64,000 bases of DNA from JBPEWY01 sp965224095 (lineage in GTDB: Bacteria; Bacteroidota; Bacteroidia; Flavobacteriales; Flavobacteriaceae). Under the pieces are notes generated by a model that saw only the letters and a list, made by a program, of their open reading frames with translations, ran no database searches and was not told the origin of the DNA. This document shows, piece after piece, positions 1 to 8,634 of this stretch. Both the position numbers and the translations under genes were made by a program. Every line of letters starts with the position of its first letter. The stretch's first letter is position 1. Location of the stretch: the NCBI GenBank assembly GCA_965224095.1, contig OZ245039.1:744001-808000 (forward strand), given 5' to 3'.

Positions 1-602
1 TTTCTGTTTAGCAGAATGGAGTCGGAAAACTCCATATAATCGTGATGCGCTTCCCTGCCAAAATAGTCAAAATCGGTTCCCATGGGTATCTCCTTTCCCG
101 TATCCAAACGGACCAGCGTTATATCAACGGCACCACCCTTATTATGAATAGACCCTTTTGCGGGATCCGCCACATACTGTGGATCAGGGACTAATGCCCA
201 CATTTTCCACTGTACTTCATTGGGACGGTAGCAATCAAAAAACTTAATTCGGTATCCCATATCTATAAACTCCTTATTAGCCTTAAGAAGAGCTTTTGCC
301 GTTTTAACACGAACATAACATTCCGGACAATCGTATACCCGGGTTTTTAAAAAATTATGCTCCGTAGCATAGCGCAAATCATAGACAAATGCATCGCTAT
401 AATCTCTAAGCCTTACAAAAGTAGTATCGGGAAGTGTGCTTAAAAGAGGAATAGGCTTATCCGACAATTCCGGATCATTCTTTTTATTCTGAATACTATC
501 AGCTTGTTCCAAATGAGGCTCGACAGCATGCTTTATTTCCTTTTTACAGGCCGTAAACAATAACACTGCCAAACACACATTTATCAGATCAAGCTTTTTC
601 AT
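1..602 (-). CDS. VanX-like D-Ala-D-Ala dipeptidase lipoprotein (C-terminus outside window)
   Basis: The reading frame starts at an ATG at 602 and runs off the left edge after about 200 codons. The N-terminus is a short lipoprotein signal ending LLFTAC, so the protein is probably anchored in an outer or inner membrane. Zinc-ligand motifs of the M15D (VanX/DdpX) family are visible: FDCYRPNEVQ, then SIHNKGGAVD near residue 150 (His and Asp ligands), then GREAHHDYMEF near the edge. The family hydrolyses D-Ala-D-Ala dipeptides, in peptidoglycan recycling or, in vancomycin-resistant bacteria, to remove the drug target precursor. No vanH, vanA or vanRS partner is present, so a role in cell-wall turnover is the more likely inference. 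The last catalytic part lies beyond the window. Confidence 0.85.
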   Translation of the reverse strand, partial: MKKLDLINVCLAVLLFTACKKEIKHAVEPHLEQADSIQNKKNDPELSDKPIPLLSTLPDTTFVRLRDYSDAFVYDLRYATEHNFLKTRVYDCPECYVRVKTAKALLKANKEFIDMGYRIKFFDCYRPNEVQWKMWALVPDPQYVADPAKGSIHNKGGAVDITLVRLDTGKEIPMGTDFDYFGREAHHDYMEFSDSILLNR

Positions 603-640
603 GTATTAAAAATACGAAAAACCTTGTTTCTTTACGTAGA

Positions 641-1882
641 TCAGGCGTGCAAAGCCTGCTTTGACAGATCATCTATCAACGGATGAAGTTTTTCGAGTGA
701 GACGTGCTCCATAACAACTACCTTATACCACCGGGGGGTTTGGTGATTATCTGGTACCAAACCATATTTCCTGGCTATTTCGGATGTAAGGAACTCACTT
801 TTTATCGTAATTATATTCGAATCCGGATGTCTGTAAAAGTCAATCCCGAGGCTTTGTAATTGCTCACAAAACCACTGTGTTCTTTTTTGAAGTATATAGA
901 TTTTTTCGAACCATCCATACGGTCCGTTTTTCATGAGTATCATCCAGATAGCAACTGCATTAGCACCGGAGCGGCTTCCTATAAGTGTATAATCTTCTCC
1001 TTCTACATAGCTGGCTTCTTTGGTATTTGCATATTTTATGAGTCCTTTTCTAATAAGAAATATTCCCGTACCGTATGGAGCCTGTGCCATTTTATGAGCA
1101 TCCAGCGTAACCGAAGTAACTTCCGGATTTGCAAAATTAAGCGGATTGGCCTTGTTGGAAAACGGGTAGTAAAATCCTCCAAAAGCCCCATCTACATGGA
1201 TTTTATAGGTAAGCCCTGTATTTTTAAGCGCATTTACATAAATGTTTATGTCATCAACCGAACCAAACATGGTGGTCATCATATTACATACAACGGCGAT
1301 GTATTTCTTTCCATCACCTTTAGCTTTTTCAAGGATTTGACGGACTGCTGAGTCTATTAAAGTTCGGTTTTCACTATGTACTGCTACCTTATAAATATCA
1401 ACACATAACAAATTAGCCGCCTTATCCATGGAATAGTGACTGTCTTCACTGCACAAAATTGCAATCTCATCGAGGCGGGCATTGTATGCTTCCACAAAAT
1501 AATTCCTATAAATCCACAGCGCCTGGATATTGGCTTCAGTTCCCCCTGAGGCTACATAGCCATCCTGCCGGTTCTTATCTCCGTTAAGGACTTCTGAACC
1601 ACATATTTCTATGACCTCTTTTTCAATTTGTTGTGTTCCGGCAAAAAAGCTTTCCGAATCTCCTAAGGTATGACAGCCAATATGATTGGGATTCTTAATT
1701 AGTGTTGATAAAAAAGGGGCTTCCTTTAAAAAGGTTTCGTCTTGCGAAAATACTTTATCGTCTAAATAAGAAGCCGGAACTCCCAGGATGTTTTGTTCTG
1801 AATAATTAATATTTTCCTGAATGGCCCCAAATATTGTATTCTTGATTTGCTCCTGTGATTTCTTTTCCCAAATAGTACTCAT
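641..1882 (-). CDS. PLP-dependent group II amino acid decarboxylase
   Basis: A 413-residue enzyme of the pyridoxal-phosphate decarboxylase family that includes glutamate, aspartate, tyrosine and histidine decarboxylases. Visible landmarks are GYVASGGTEAN (about 109-118), the cofactor-stacking His in EDSHYS (H149), the DGAFGG motif with D231, and the Schiff-base lysine in LDAHKMAQAPYG (K264). The length fits the short MfnA-like or bacterial histidine-decarboxylase-like forms rather than long glutamate decarboxylases. The substrate cannot be read from sequence. It lies 16 nt downstream of a class-V aminotransferase-fold gene on the same strand, so the two are probably cotranscribed. Product identity at family level is solid; the amino acid decarboxylated is unknown. 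Confidence 0.85.
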   Translation of the reverse strand: MSTIWEKKSQEQIKNTIFGAIQENINYSEQNILGVPASYLDDKVFSQDETFLKEAPFLSTLIKNPNHIGCHTLGDSESFFAGTQQIEKEVIEICGSEVLNGDKNRQDGYVASGGTEANIQALWIYRNYFVEAYNARLDEIAILCSEDSHYSMDKAANLLCVDIYKVAVHSENRTLIDSAVRQILEKAKGDGKKYIAVVCNMMTTMFGSVDDINIYVNALKNTGLTYKIHVDGAFGGFYYPFSNKANPLNFANPEVTSVTLDAHKMAQAPYGTGIFLIRKGLIKYANTKEASYVEGEDYTLIGSRSGANAVAIWMILMKNGPYGWFEKIYILQKRTQWFCEQLQSLGIDFYRHPDSNIITIKSEFLTSEIARKYGLVPDNHQTPRWYKVVVMEHVSLEKLHPLIDDLSKQALHA

Positions 1883-1898
1883 TAAATCCTGTATAATT

Positions 1899-3422
1899 TT
1901 AAAGTTTAAACCAGTTATCTACGATAGTGTCTTCCACGGTATAGCCATCTCTGTACTCGAATTCATTTTTGGCAGCATTGTAATAATATGCCTTCCCCCA
2001 TACATCGTAATTCTCGGCTACCGCTTTGATGGAATTGCATATAAAGTATATTTCCTTATCGGTCATGGTAGGGTGTATAGACATTCTTACCCATCCCGGT
2101 CTGTCAACCAGGCATCCATCTAAAATACGCTGTTCTATTGCCTTTGATTTAGACTGATCTACATTCAATAAGAAATGCCCGTAAGTTCCAGCGCAGGAAC
2201 AACCGCCTCTGGTCTGAATACCAAACCGATCGTTCAATAATTTAACTACGAGATTATAATGAACCTTATCAATAAAAAAAGAAAAAACGCCGAGTCTGTC
2301 TTTATGCTCTTTGGCCAGAATATGGAGGTTTTCAACGGGAGCCAACTCTTTAAATACAATCTCATTGATTTCATGTTCCCGCTTTAAAATATTCTCTACG
2401 CCCATCTGTTCTTTCAGACCAATAGCCAATGCAACTTTTATAGCCTGTAAAAATCCCGGGGTGCCGCCATCTTCTCTGGTCTCAATATCGTCAATATAAT
2501 CGTGATCTCCCCACGGATTGGTATATGTAACCGTTCCGCCACCCGGATTGTCCGGAACGAGGTTTCTGTACAGCTTTTTATTAAAAATAAGTACTCCCGA
2601 CGATCCGGGTCCGCCCAGAAACTTATGCGGTGAAAACATAATTGCATCCAGTTGTTCCATTTCATCTTCCGGATGCATATCAATATCTACATAGGGGGCC
2701 GAACACGCAAAATCCACAAAGCAAAGTCCGTTGTTTTCATGAATCATCCGCGCGATAGTCGGATAATCGGTTTTTATCCCTGTTACATTGGAACAGGCCG
2801 TAACAGAGGCTATTTTTAAAGGATGGTTTTTGTATTTTTTTAGGAGTTTGGCAAAGCTCTCCAGGCAGATTAAACCAGATTCATTACACGGAATCACCTC
2901 AACTCTGGCAATTGTTTCCAACCATGATGTCTGGTTGGAATGATGCTCCATATGCGAAACAAATACTACTGGCCGTAAGGAGTCAGGCACCTGTGTATGT
3001 TCCTTCAAATTTTCCGAAACTTTTAATCCCAATATGCGTTGAAATTTATTAATAGCTCCGGTCATTCCCGTCCCCACGGTAATCAATACATCATCGGCAC
3101 TGGCATTTACATGGGCTTTAATGATATTTCTCGCTTTGTGATAGGCTAGGGTCATAGACGAACCGGTAATGGCCGTTTCGGTATGCGTATTGGCTACATA
3201 GGGCCCTATTTCATGTAAAAGCTTGTCTTCAATAGGCGCATAAAGCCTTCCGCTGGCTGTCCAATCTGCATAAATAATTTTTTTACGCCCGTAGGGAGAT
3301 TCAAAATACTGGTCAATACCGACAATTTGTTCCCTGAAAGAGGTAAAATACTCCTCCAAATTACGTAAAGCGGTTTCTTTTTCTAGAGACGATTCAGATA
3401 GTTTCTTTGTAAACATACCCAT
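1899..3422 (-). CDS. Class V aminotransferase-fold PLP enzyme, cysteine desulfurase-like
   Basis: A 507-residue PLP enzyme longer than typical SufS or IscS (about 400-410). The N-terminal part has YADWTASGRLYAPIE and TAITGSSM, followed by SHMEHHSN (about 156-163) in the position of the cofactor-stacking His. FVDFACSAPYVDIDM holds the PLP-binding Asp, and SPHKFLGGPGSSG the Schiff-base Lys (K267). A Cys-containing loop, RGGCSCAGTYGH (C408, C410), occupies the position of the persulfide-forming cysteine in SufS-like desulfurases, so a desulfurase or lyase reaction is plausible. No Fe-S assembly genes are nearby. It is the first gene of a two-gene unit with the PLP decarboxylase downstream. Kynureninase-like or selenocysteine-lyase-like activity are alternatives. 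Confidence 0.8.
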   Translation of the reverse strand: MGMFTKKLSESSLEKETALRNLEEYFTSFREQIVGIDQYFESPYGRKKIIYADWTASGRLYAPIEDKLLHEIGPYVANTHTETAITGSSMTLAYHKARNIIKAHVNASADDVLITVGTGMTGAINKFQRILGLKVSENLKEHTQVPDSLRPVVFVSHMEHHSNQTSWLETIARVEVIPCNESGLICLESFAKLLKKYKNHPLKIASVTACSNVTGIKTDYPTIARMIHENNGLCFVDFACSAPYVDIDMHPEDEMEQLDAIMFSPHKFLGGPGSSGVLIFNKKLYRNLVPDNPGGGTVTYTNPWGDHDYIDDIETREDGGTPGFLQAIKVALAIGLKEQMGVENILKREHEINEIVFKELAPVENLHILAKEHKDRLGVFSFFIDKVHYNLVVKLLNDRFGIQTRGGCSCAGTYGHFLLNVDQSKSKAIEQRILDGCLVDRPGWVRMSIHPTMTDKEIYFICNSIKAVAENYDVWGKAYYYNAAKNEFEYRDGYTVEDTIVDNWFKL

Positions 3423-3480
3423 GCGTATTAAAATGCGGTGTAAAATTCGTCAATATTTACCGTATGTCCAACAACATGAG

Positions 3481-5439
3481 CTATTTATTGCTCAAACCTT
3501 CTTTTAACCAGTTGTAGTACGTATCTGCATCTGTATATTGTTCCGGACTGTTTAACAACCTGAAATCGGTGGTCATAAGTACGTAATAGGGCTGCGAGGC
3601 GGTTTTAAAATTAATTGACTGAAAGGTTGCCCATTTATCTCCGATGGTTTCTATAGCTTTTACACGCCCGCTCTCCAGTTCAAAGTTAAACTGTTTGTTC
3701 TTTTCCAGTTCTTTCCGGTCGTCTACATACAGAGATATTAATACGTATTCGTTTTTAATCAACTCGTATATCCTGGGCTTGCTCCATACCTGCTCTTCCA
3801 TCTTACGGCAGTTTACACAAGCCCATCCTGTAAAATCCAGCATGATAGGTTTATTTTGCTGCTTTGCAAAAGCAAGTCCTTCTTCAAAATCCTTAAAGCA
3901 ATTCAATGCTAACGGACAATCTGTTTGTTTATCGTAAATGCTGTAGAATGTCGGGGGAGGAAATCCACTAAGGGCATTTTGGTTCCATATCGGTTTTTTC
4001 ATCAAACCGGGAGCCAGGTAAATAACAAAAGCGAGTACTAAAATTCCAGAGGCAATTCTACTAAAGCTCAGTTTTTTTAATGGGCCATCGTGCGGAAATT
4101 TAAGCTTTCCAAAAAGGTAGAGCGCAAGAAGACCAAATACAATAATCCATAAAGCCAAAAATACTTCTCTTTTTAGCAAGCCCCAATGTTCTACAAGGTC
4201 GGCATTCGATAAAAATTTAAGTGCCAGAGCCAATTCGAGAAAGCCGAGAACCACTTTTACGGTATTCATCCATCCTCCTGATTTGGGAAGAGAGTTTAAC
4301 CAATTGGGGAAAAGGGCAAATAAGGCAAAAGGCAATGCCAAAGCCGTTCCAAATCCCATCATTCCCGAGGTAAGCTGTAGGGCTCCTCCATCGGCCGTTA
4401 ACGAACCTGCCAATAAAGACCCTAATATGGGGCCGGTACACGAAAATGAAACGATAGCCAGTGTAAGCGCCATAAAAAATATACCCAGAACACCTCCCAC
4501 ACCTGAAGCGGCATCCATTTTATTTCCCCATGAGCTCGGTAAGGTGAGTTCGTAAAATCCGAAAAAAGAAAACGCGAAAAAAACGAATATCAGAAAGAAG
4601 GCAATATTGAGCCATACGTTGGTGGAAATATTATTTAGAATTTCCGGATTAACCGAATCCAAAAAGTGAAAGGGGATACTCAGGAGCGCATAAATAAGAA
4701 TGATAAAAAACCCGTAAAGAACGGCATTGCTTATTCCCTTCTTACGGTTGCTGTTTTGTTTGGTAAAAAAAGATACCGTGAGTGGTATCATAGGGAAAAC
4801 ACAAGGTGTTAACAAGGCCAGTAATCCTCCTAAAAACCCAAGCACAAAAATGGTGAACAGCGTTTTTTCATTCCCGTTTTCACCTTTGGAAGTAACCGTA
4901 ATAAGCTCCGGATTTTTAATGGGGAGTTTTAACTTTTCCGACAGTGCCGCACTTTGTTGATCTACCTCCTTATTTTCTTTTTGCACTACCGATCCGTCTA
5001 AAGAAAAGGCGAGATCAGCATCTCTGTAAATACATAATTTATCATCACATGCCTGATATTCAACATTCCCCAACACCTGTTTCAAATCGGAATTCAATAC
5101 CTTGATTCGCTGCTTAAAACTGGCTGTGCTATCAAAAAAAGATAAATCGGTTTCAAATATTTTATCGAATTCGGTTATCGGAGTACTTTCTGAAATACTA
5201 CCGAGCAATTCGAATGCTTCGCCTTCTCCGTTAAATATAAACGTCGTAGGAATAGGAACCAGTTCTCCCTGGGCTTCTACAGAAGAATACAGGTGCCATC
5301 CCTCCTCTATGGTGGCTTTTATTAGTAACTCATATTCGGTTTCTGATATTTTATTTACCGATGTTTTCCAAAATACTTTTTCCTGGGCATGTAATACAAC
5401 ACCAAATAACAAACCAAGAACAACCAGAATTTTCTTCAT
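3481..5439 (-). CDS. dsbD: Thiol:disulfide interchange protein DsbD
   Basis: A three-part DsbD of 652 residues that carries reducing equivalents from cytoplasmic thioredoxin across the inner membrane to periplasmic or outer-surface thiol proteins. I chose the ATG at 5439 because it is followed by a clean signal peptide (MKKILVVLGLLFGVVLHAQ); an upstream in-frame extension of 30 residues has no such logic. The N-terminal alpha domain has a CDDKLC cysteine pair. The central membrane domain carries the redox cysteines in LTPCVFPMIPL and SFSCTGPILGSLLAG, and the C-terminal thioredoxin domain has WACVNC (C541/C544). A stand-alone homologue of its N-domain occurs at 10825-11295. No obvious operon partner. 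Confidence 0.95.
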   Translation of the reverse strand: MKKILVVLGLLFGVVLHAQEKVFWKTSVNKISETEYELLIKATIEEGWHLYSSVEAQGELVPIPTTFIFNGEGEAFELLGSISESTPITEFDKIFETDLSFFDSTASFKQRIKVLNSDLKQVLGNVEYQACDDKLCIYRDADLAFSLDGSVVQKENKEVDQQSAALSEKLKLPIKNPELITVTSKGENGNEKTLFTIFVLGFLGGLLALLTPCVFPMIPLTVSFFTKQNSNRKKGISNAVLYGFFIILIYALLSIPFHFLDSVNPEILNNISTNVWLNIAFFLIFVFFAFSFFGFYELTLPSSWGNKMDAASGVGGVLGIFFMALTLAIVSFSCTGPILGSLLAGSLTADGGALQLTSGMMGFGTALALPFALFALFPNWLNSLPKSGGWMNTVKVVLGFLELALALKFLSNADLVEHWGLLKREVFLALWIIVFGLLALYLFGKLKFPHDGPLKKLSFSRIASGILVLAFVIYLAPGLMKKPIWNQNALSGFPPPTFYSIYDKQTDCPLALNCFKDFEEGLAFAKQQNKPIMLDFTGWACVNCRKMEEQVWSKPRIYELIKNEYVLISLYVDDRKELEKNKQFNFELESGRVKAIETIGDKWATFQSINFKTASQPYYVLMTTDFRLLNSPEQYTDADTYYNWLKEGLSNK

Positions 5440-5765
5440 TCTAACGGGCTTATAAAAAAAAGGATAATACTTATTACCCCTCTCAATACGTTTCGAAGAC
5501 AAATTTGACAATAATTGATGTGATATCAAAAATTATAAGGATTTGTTAACATTCACCAGTATAGGAAAATCCTTTGCTCTTTTGTTAAAAAACTATTTTT
5601 CAAATAATTACACGCTATATTTCACAAAACAAATTAAATAAATCCTTATATTTATTACTACAGATTATCCCTCCTATCCTTTTACAATTCCAAGGTTGTA
5701 TTTTATGGTTATTCGTATACCGGTGATTTACATGTTTACATTTACAATCAACTTAAAAAACTATT

Positions 5766-6299
5766 ATGAAAAACAAAGCATCACATTTTGTAATTAGCCT
5801 TGCTATTATTTTTTTGTGCTCCTCATTTATTCATGTGGGCAGCATAAACCAAACTACATCTCCTGAGATAGGAAGCGAGATCATCCAAAAAGATCAATAC
5901 TATAAACAATACCTCAAAAACTATCGATATTTTACGGAATCCTGTATGAACGCAAACCTGGACTCAAAACAAATTGCTCTTTTCTTTGAAAATCAGTTAA
6001 ATTTATTAATCCAATTGGATAAAAACTATAATTTAAGTGAATTAGACAACCAGGAGTTTATTACTTTATTTAAAACGGAAGAAGTTTTTTCTTTAACCCA
6101 AAATTTCCTTTTCAGTTGTAGAAGCACCTACAACAGTTGTATGGATAAAGCCAATAAAACCTACAACGATGCCATCCGCTCCTGCAATGGCAGTATTGGC
6201 TGCCAATTAGGAATGTATACCCGATGGCTGTCGGATGCCAGCGCATGTTCTTCTGCCTATGCCACCTGTTTGGTAATTGAAGAACCGATACAATCTTAA
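5766..6299 (+). CDS. Small secreted Cys-rich protein, unknown function
   Basis: A 177-residue protein whose first 25 residues form a Sec signal peptide (MKNKASHFVISLAIIFLCSS). I do not recognise a family. The C-terminal 60 residues hold seven cysteines with regular spacing (SCRSTYNSC, RSCNGSIGC, ACSSAYATC), which suggests disulfide bonds after export. The gene stands alone, about 240 bp from the divergently transcribed dsbD start, and is followed by a hairpin. Proximity to DsbD fits an exported thiol protein but is weak evidence. The start ATG is the only one preceding the signal peptide. Confidence 0.65.
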   Translation: MKNKASHFVISLAIIFLCSSFIHVGSINQTTSPEIGSEIIQKDQYYKQYLKNYRYFTESCMNANLDSKQIALFFENQLNLLIQLDKNYNLSELDNQEFITLFKTEEVFSLTQNFLFSCRSTYNSCMDKANKTYNDAIRSCNGSIGCQLGMYTRWLSDASACSSAYATCLVIEEPIQS

Positions 6300-6335
6300 A
6301 AGATAACCGTTTCGAAGGCCATAAAGTACATATTA

Positions 6336-6367
6336 CCGGGAATAATGTTACTGAGCATTGTTCCCGG
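6336..6367 (+). terminator. Hairpin, probable terminator of the small secreted gene
   Basis: A 12-bp stem (CCGGGAATAATG pairing with CATTGTTCCCGG, one G-T pair) with an 8-nt loop sits 36 nt after the stop codon of the preceding gene. The following sequence is only moderately T-rich, so termination is likely but not certain. Confidence 0.5.
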
Positions 6368-6577
6368 TTCATTATTTATACTCTGGAAAGTATCGATAAA
6401 ATGTTAACAATGAAAGGGTCCTTTGAAAACTAACAGTTGCTTATCAGTTGGCTTAAACGTAAGATTTTATAGCAATTCAAAAAAGGGAATAATCCCCCCT
6501 GTTTTCTTTTCTCGATAGCATTTATAATACTTATTTTTAATAACCTCCAGCCCGTATTTATAAATCATTCTAGTTTT

Positions 6578-8629
6578 ATGGATTTTCCAACCACCCGAAA
6601 ATTAAAAGGTTACGCCTTTGACCCCTCATTATCCCAGCGTCTGGATACGCATAGAATTAATCTGGTAACCTATGAAATTCCCTGGGAAACTATTGATTAT
6701 TCCAACGGAACACTAAGGGGCGAGTATATTGAAATTATAGATTACGACCCCTCCATGTCTCAATTTTATGAAACCATCAATCTCGAAGAAACCGCTATTT
6801 TAGCAAATAACGGTTTAGATCCCAGCGAAAGTAATCCAAAATTTCACCAGCAAATGGTTTATGGAGTGGTAATGACCACGATCAAAAATTTTGAACGAGC
6901 CCTGGGAAGAAAAATACTCTGGTCTACCAGAAAATTGGATTACAACCCAAAAAAAGGCAAAACAGATTACGAGGAATACATAGGTCGTTTACGTATATAC
7001 CCACATGCGTTACGGGAGGCAAATGCATATTACAGCCCTCAAAAAAAGGCCTTGTTATTTGGTTATTTTCATTCCAATCCGCTGGATCAGAAAGATCAAA
7101 TGCCCGGAACTCTGGTCTTTACCTGTTTAAGTCACGATATCATTGCTCACGAAACAACACACGCTATTTTAGACGGCTTACACCGATATTACAACGAACC
7201 GACCAATCCTGATGTACTGGCATTTCACGAGGCTTTTGCCGATATCGTAGCGCTGTTCCAGCACTTTTCGTTTCCCGAAGTATTAAAACATCAGATTGCC
7301 AGTACCCGGGGAGATTTATCACAGCAAAATCTTCTGGGTGAACTGGCCCAACAGTTTGGTGTAGCCATCGGGCACTATGGAAGCCTGCGTGATGCTATCG
7401 GCACCATTAACAGAAAAACCGGAGTTTGGGAACGTAAGCGCCCCGATCCCAGTGAGTATCAAAATACTTTAGAACCGCATCACCGGGGAAGTATTCTGGT
7501 AGCCGCCGTTTTTGATGCATTTTTATCTATCTATGAACGTCGTGTGGCAGACCTCAATCGAATTGCCTCGAACGGAACCGGAATTCTGCCATTGGGAGAG
7601 CTCCACCCCGATTTGGTGAATCGCCTTGCTGCCGAAGCAGCCAAGACCTCCAAGCATATTCTGTATATGTGTATTAGGGCTCTGGATTACTGCCCCCCGG
7701 TAGATATAACCTTTGGAGAGTATTTAAGGGCTATTATTACCGCCGATAACGACCTGGTTACCGACGATCCGTACGCATACAGACTGGCTTTTATTGAAGC
7801 CTTTAAAAAAAGAGGGATTTACCCGACAGGCATACGCACCTTAAGTAAAGAGAGTCTTAAATTCCCAAAGATAAATGTAAACGAAGCCAATAACAGCCTT
7901 ATAGAAATTGTTGCCGATTTCCTCCGAAAATATGCCAACCGGGTTGCTTACCACACAGACCGGGAAGCTATTTACAAAATAACCAACGGGGTCATCTCCG
8001 GGAGAATTACAAATGAGGTAAGAGATTTAATCGGGCTGGACTCGAAAGAATATATTATGGGGCTTCATAAAAGAATCAATGTCAAATTCACACAATCGGA
8101 TGAGTTTATCGAATTAACCGGGCTTATTTTCGGAAAAGACGGGGCCGAATTTGGCATACGAAATTCTTTTTCCTATCCGCAATGGGCTTCTTTTTCAATT
8201 CAAAATTTGCGTGTGGTATCCAGAGTGGGGCCTAATGGGAATCAAATTAATCAGGTAGTTTTCTCCATCATTCAAAAATCCGGAGTCATTATAAAAAACG
8301 ACGTAGTAGTCAGGCCCTATATCCCCCAGCGCGATGAAGAACCGGAAATTAATCCGGGAGAAACTCCGTTTGTTTTTAAAGGAGGTTGTACATTGATTCT
8401 GGATCTGGATTCCCGGAAACTCAAGTATGCCATAAAGAAACCCCTTCTTGTTTTTCCGGCAAAAAATGGAAACGATGGAAAGTCGGTTCTCAATAATACC
8501 GAAATTGAAAAACAATGGAAATACATTTACGAAACCAGCGTATTAACCATGAGTGAATTCCAGCGATACTTCAGTGCTGCTGTAGATTACAATGCCTTTG
8601 AACCCTTTGCTTTATTACATCAATATTAA
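6578..8629 (+). CDS. Cytoplasmic HExxH (M4-like, gluzincin) metalloprotease
   Basis: A 683-residue protein with no signal peptide or membrane segment. The zinc site is clear: HETTH at 191-195, then HEAFADIVA with the third ligand Glu at 218 and Asp at 222. This is the gluzincin arrangement used by thermolysin-type (M4) peptidases. The rest (about 400-683) does not match anything I recognise; its last part contains several short beta-rich segments. M4 proteases are usually secreted as preproproteins, so an unexported one is unusual. Its stop is 5 nt before the start of an MBL-fold hydrolase on the same strand, so the two probably work together. Possible roles are a toxin-like or defence protease or a regulated intracellular protease; the sequence does not decide. 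Confidence 0.75.
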   Translation: MDFPTTRKLKGYAFDPSLSQRLDTHRINLVTYEIPWETIDYSNGTLRGEYIEIIDYDPSMSQFYETINLEETAILANNGLDPSESNPKFHQQMVYGVVMTTIKNFERALGRKILWSTRKLDYNPKKGKTDYEEYIGRLRIYPHALREANAYYSPQKKALLFGYFHSNPLDQKDQMPGTLVFTCLSHDIIAHETTHAILDGLHRYYNEPTNPDVLAFHEAFADIVALFQHFSFPEVLKHQIASTRGDLSQQNLLGELAQQFGVAIGHYGSLRDAIGTINRKTGVWERKRPDPSEYQNTLEPHHRGSILVAAVFDAFLSIYERRVADLNRIASNGTGILPLGELHPDLVNRLAAEAAKTSKHILYMCIRALDYCPPVDITFGEYLRAIITADNDLVTDDPYAYRLAFIEAFKKRGIYPTGIRTLSKESLKFPKINVNEANNSLIEIVADFLRKYANRVAYHTDREAIYKITNGVISGRITNEVRDLIGLDSKEYIMGLHKRINVKFTQSDEFIELTGLIFGKDGAEFGIRNSFSYPQWASFSIQNLRVVSRVGPNGNQINQVVFSIIQKSGVIIKNDVVVRPYIPQRDEEPEINPGETPFVFKGGCTLILDLDSRKLKYAIKKPLLVFPAKNGNDGKSVLNNTEIEKQWKYIYETSVLTMSEFQRYFSAAVDYNAFEPFALLHQY

Positions 8630-8634
8630 AAGTT

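Noticed and set aside
1..602. A vancomycin-resistance cluster around the VanX-like gene
   Set aside because: No ligase, dehydrogenase or two-component genes are nearby; single VanX-like lipoproteins are ordinary in this phylum.
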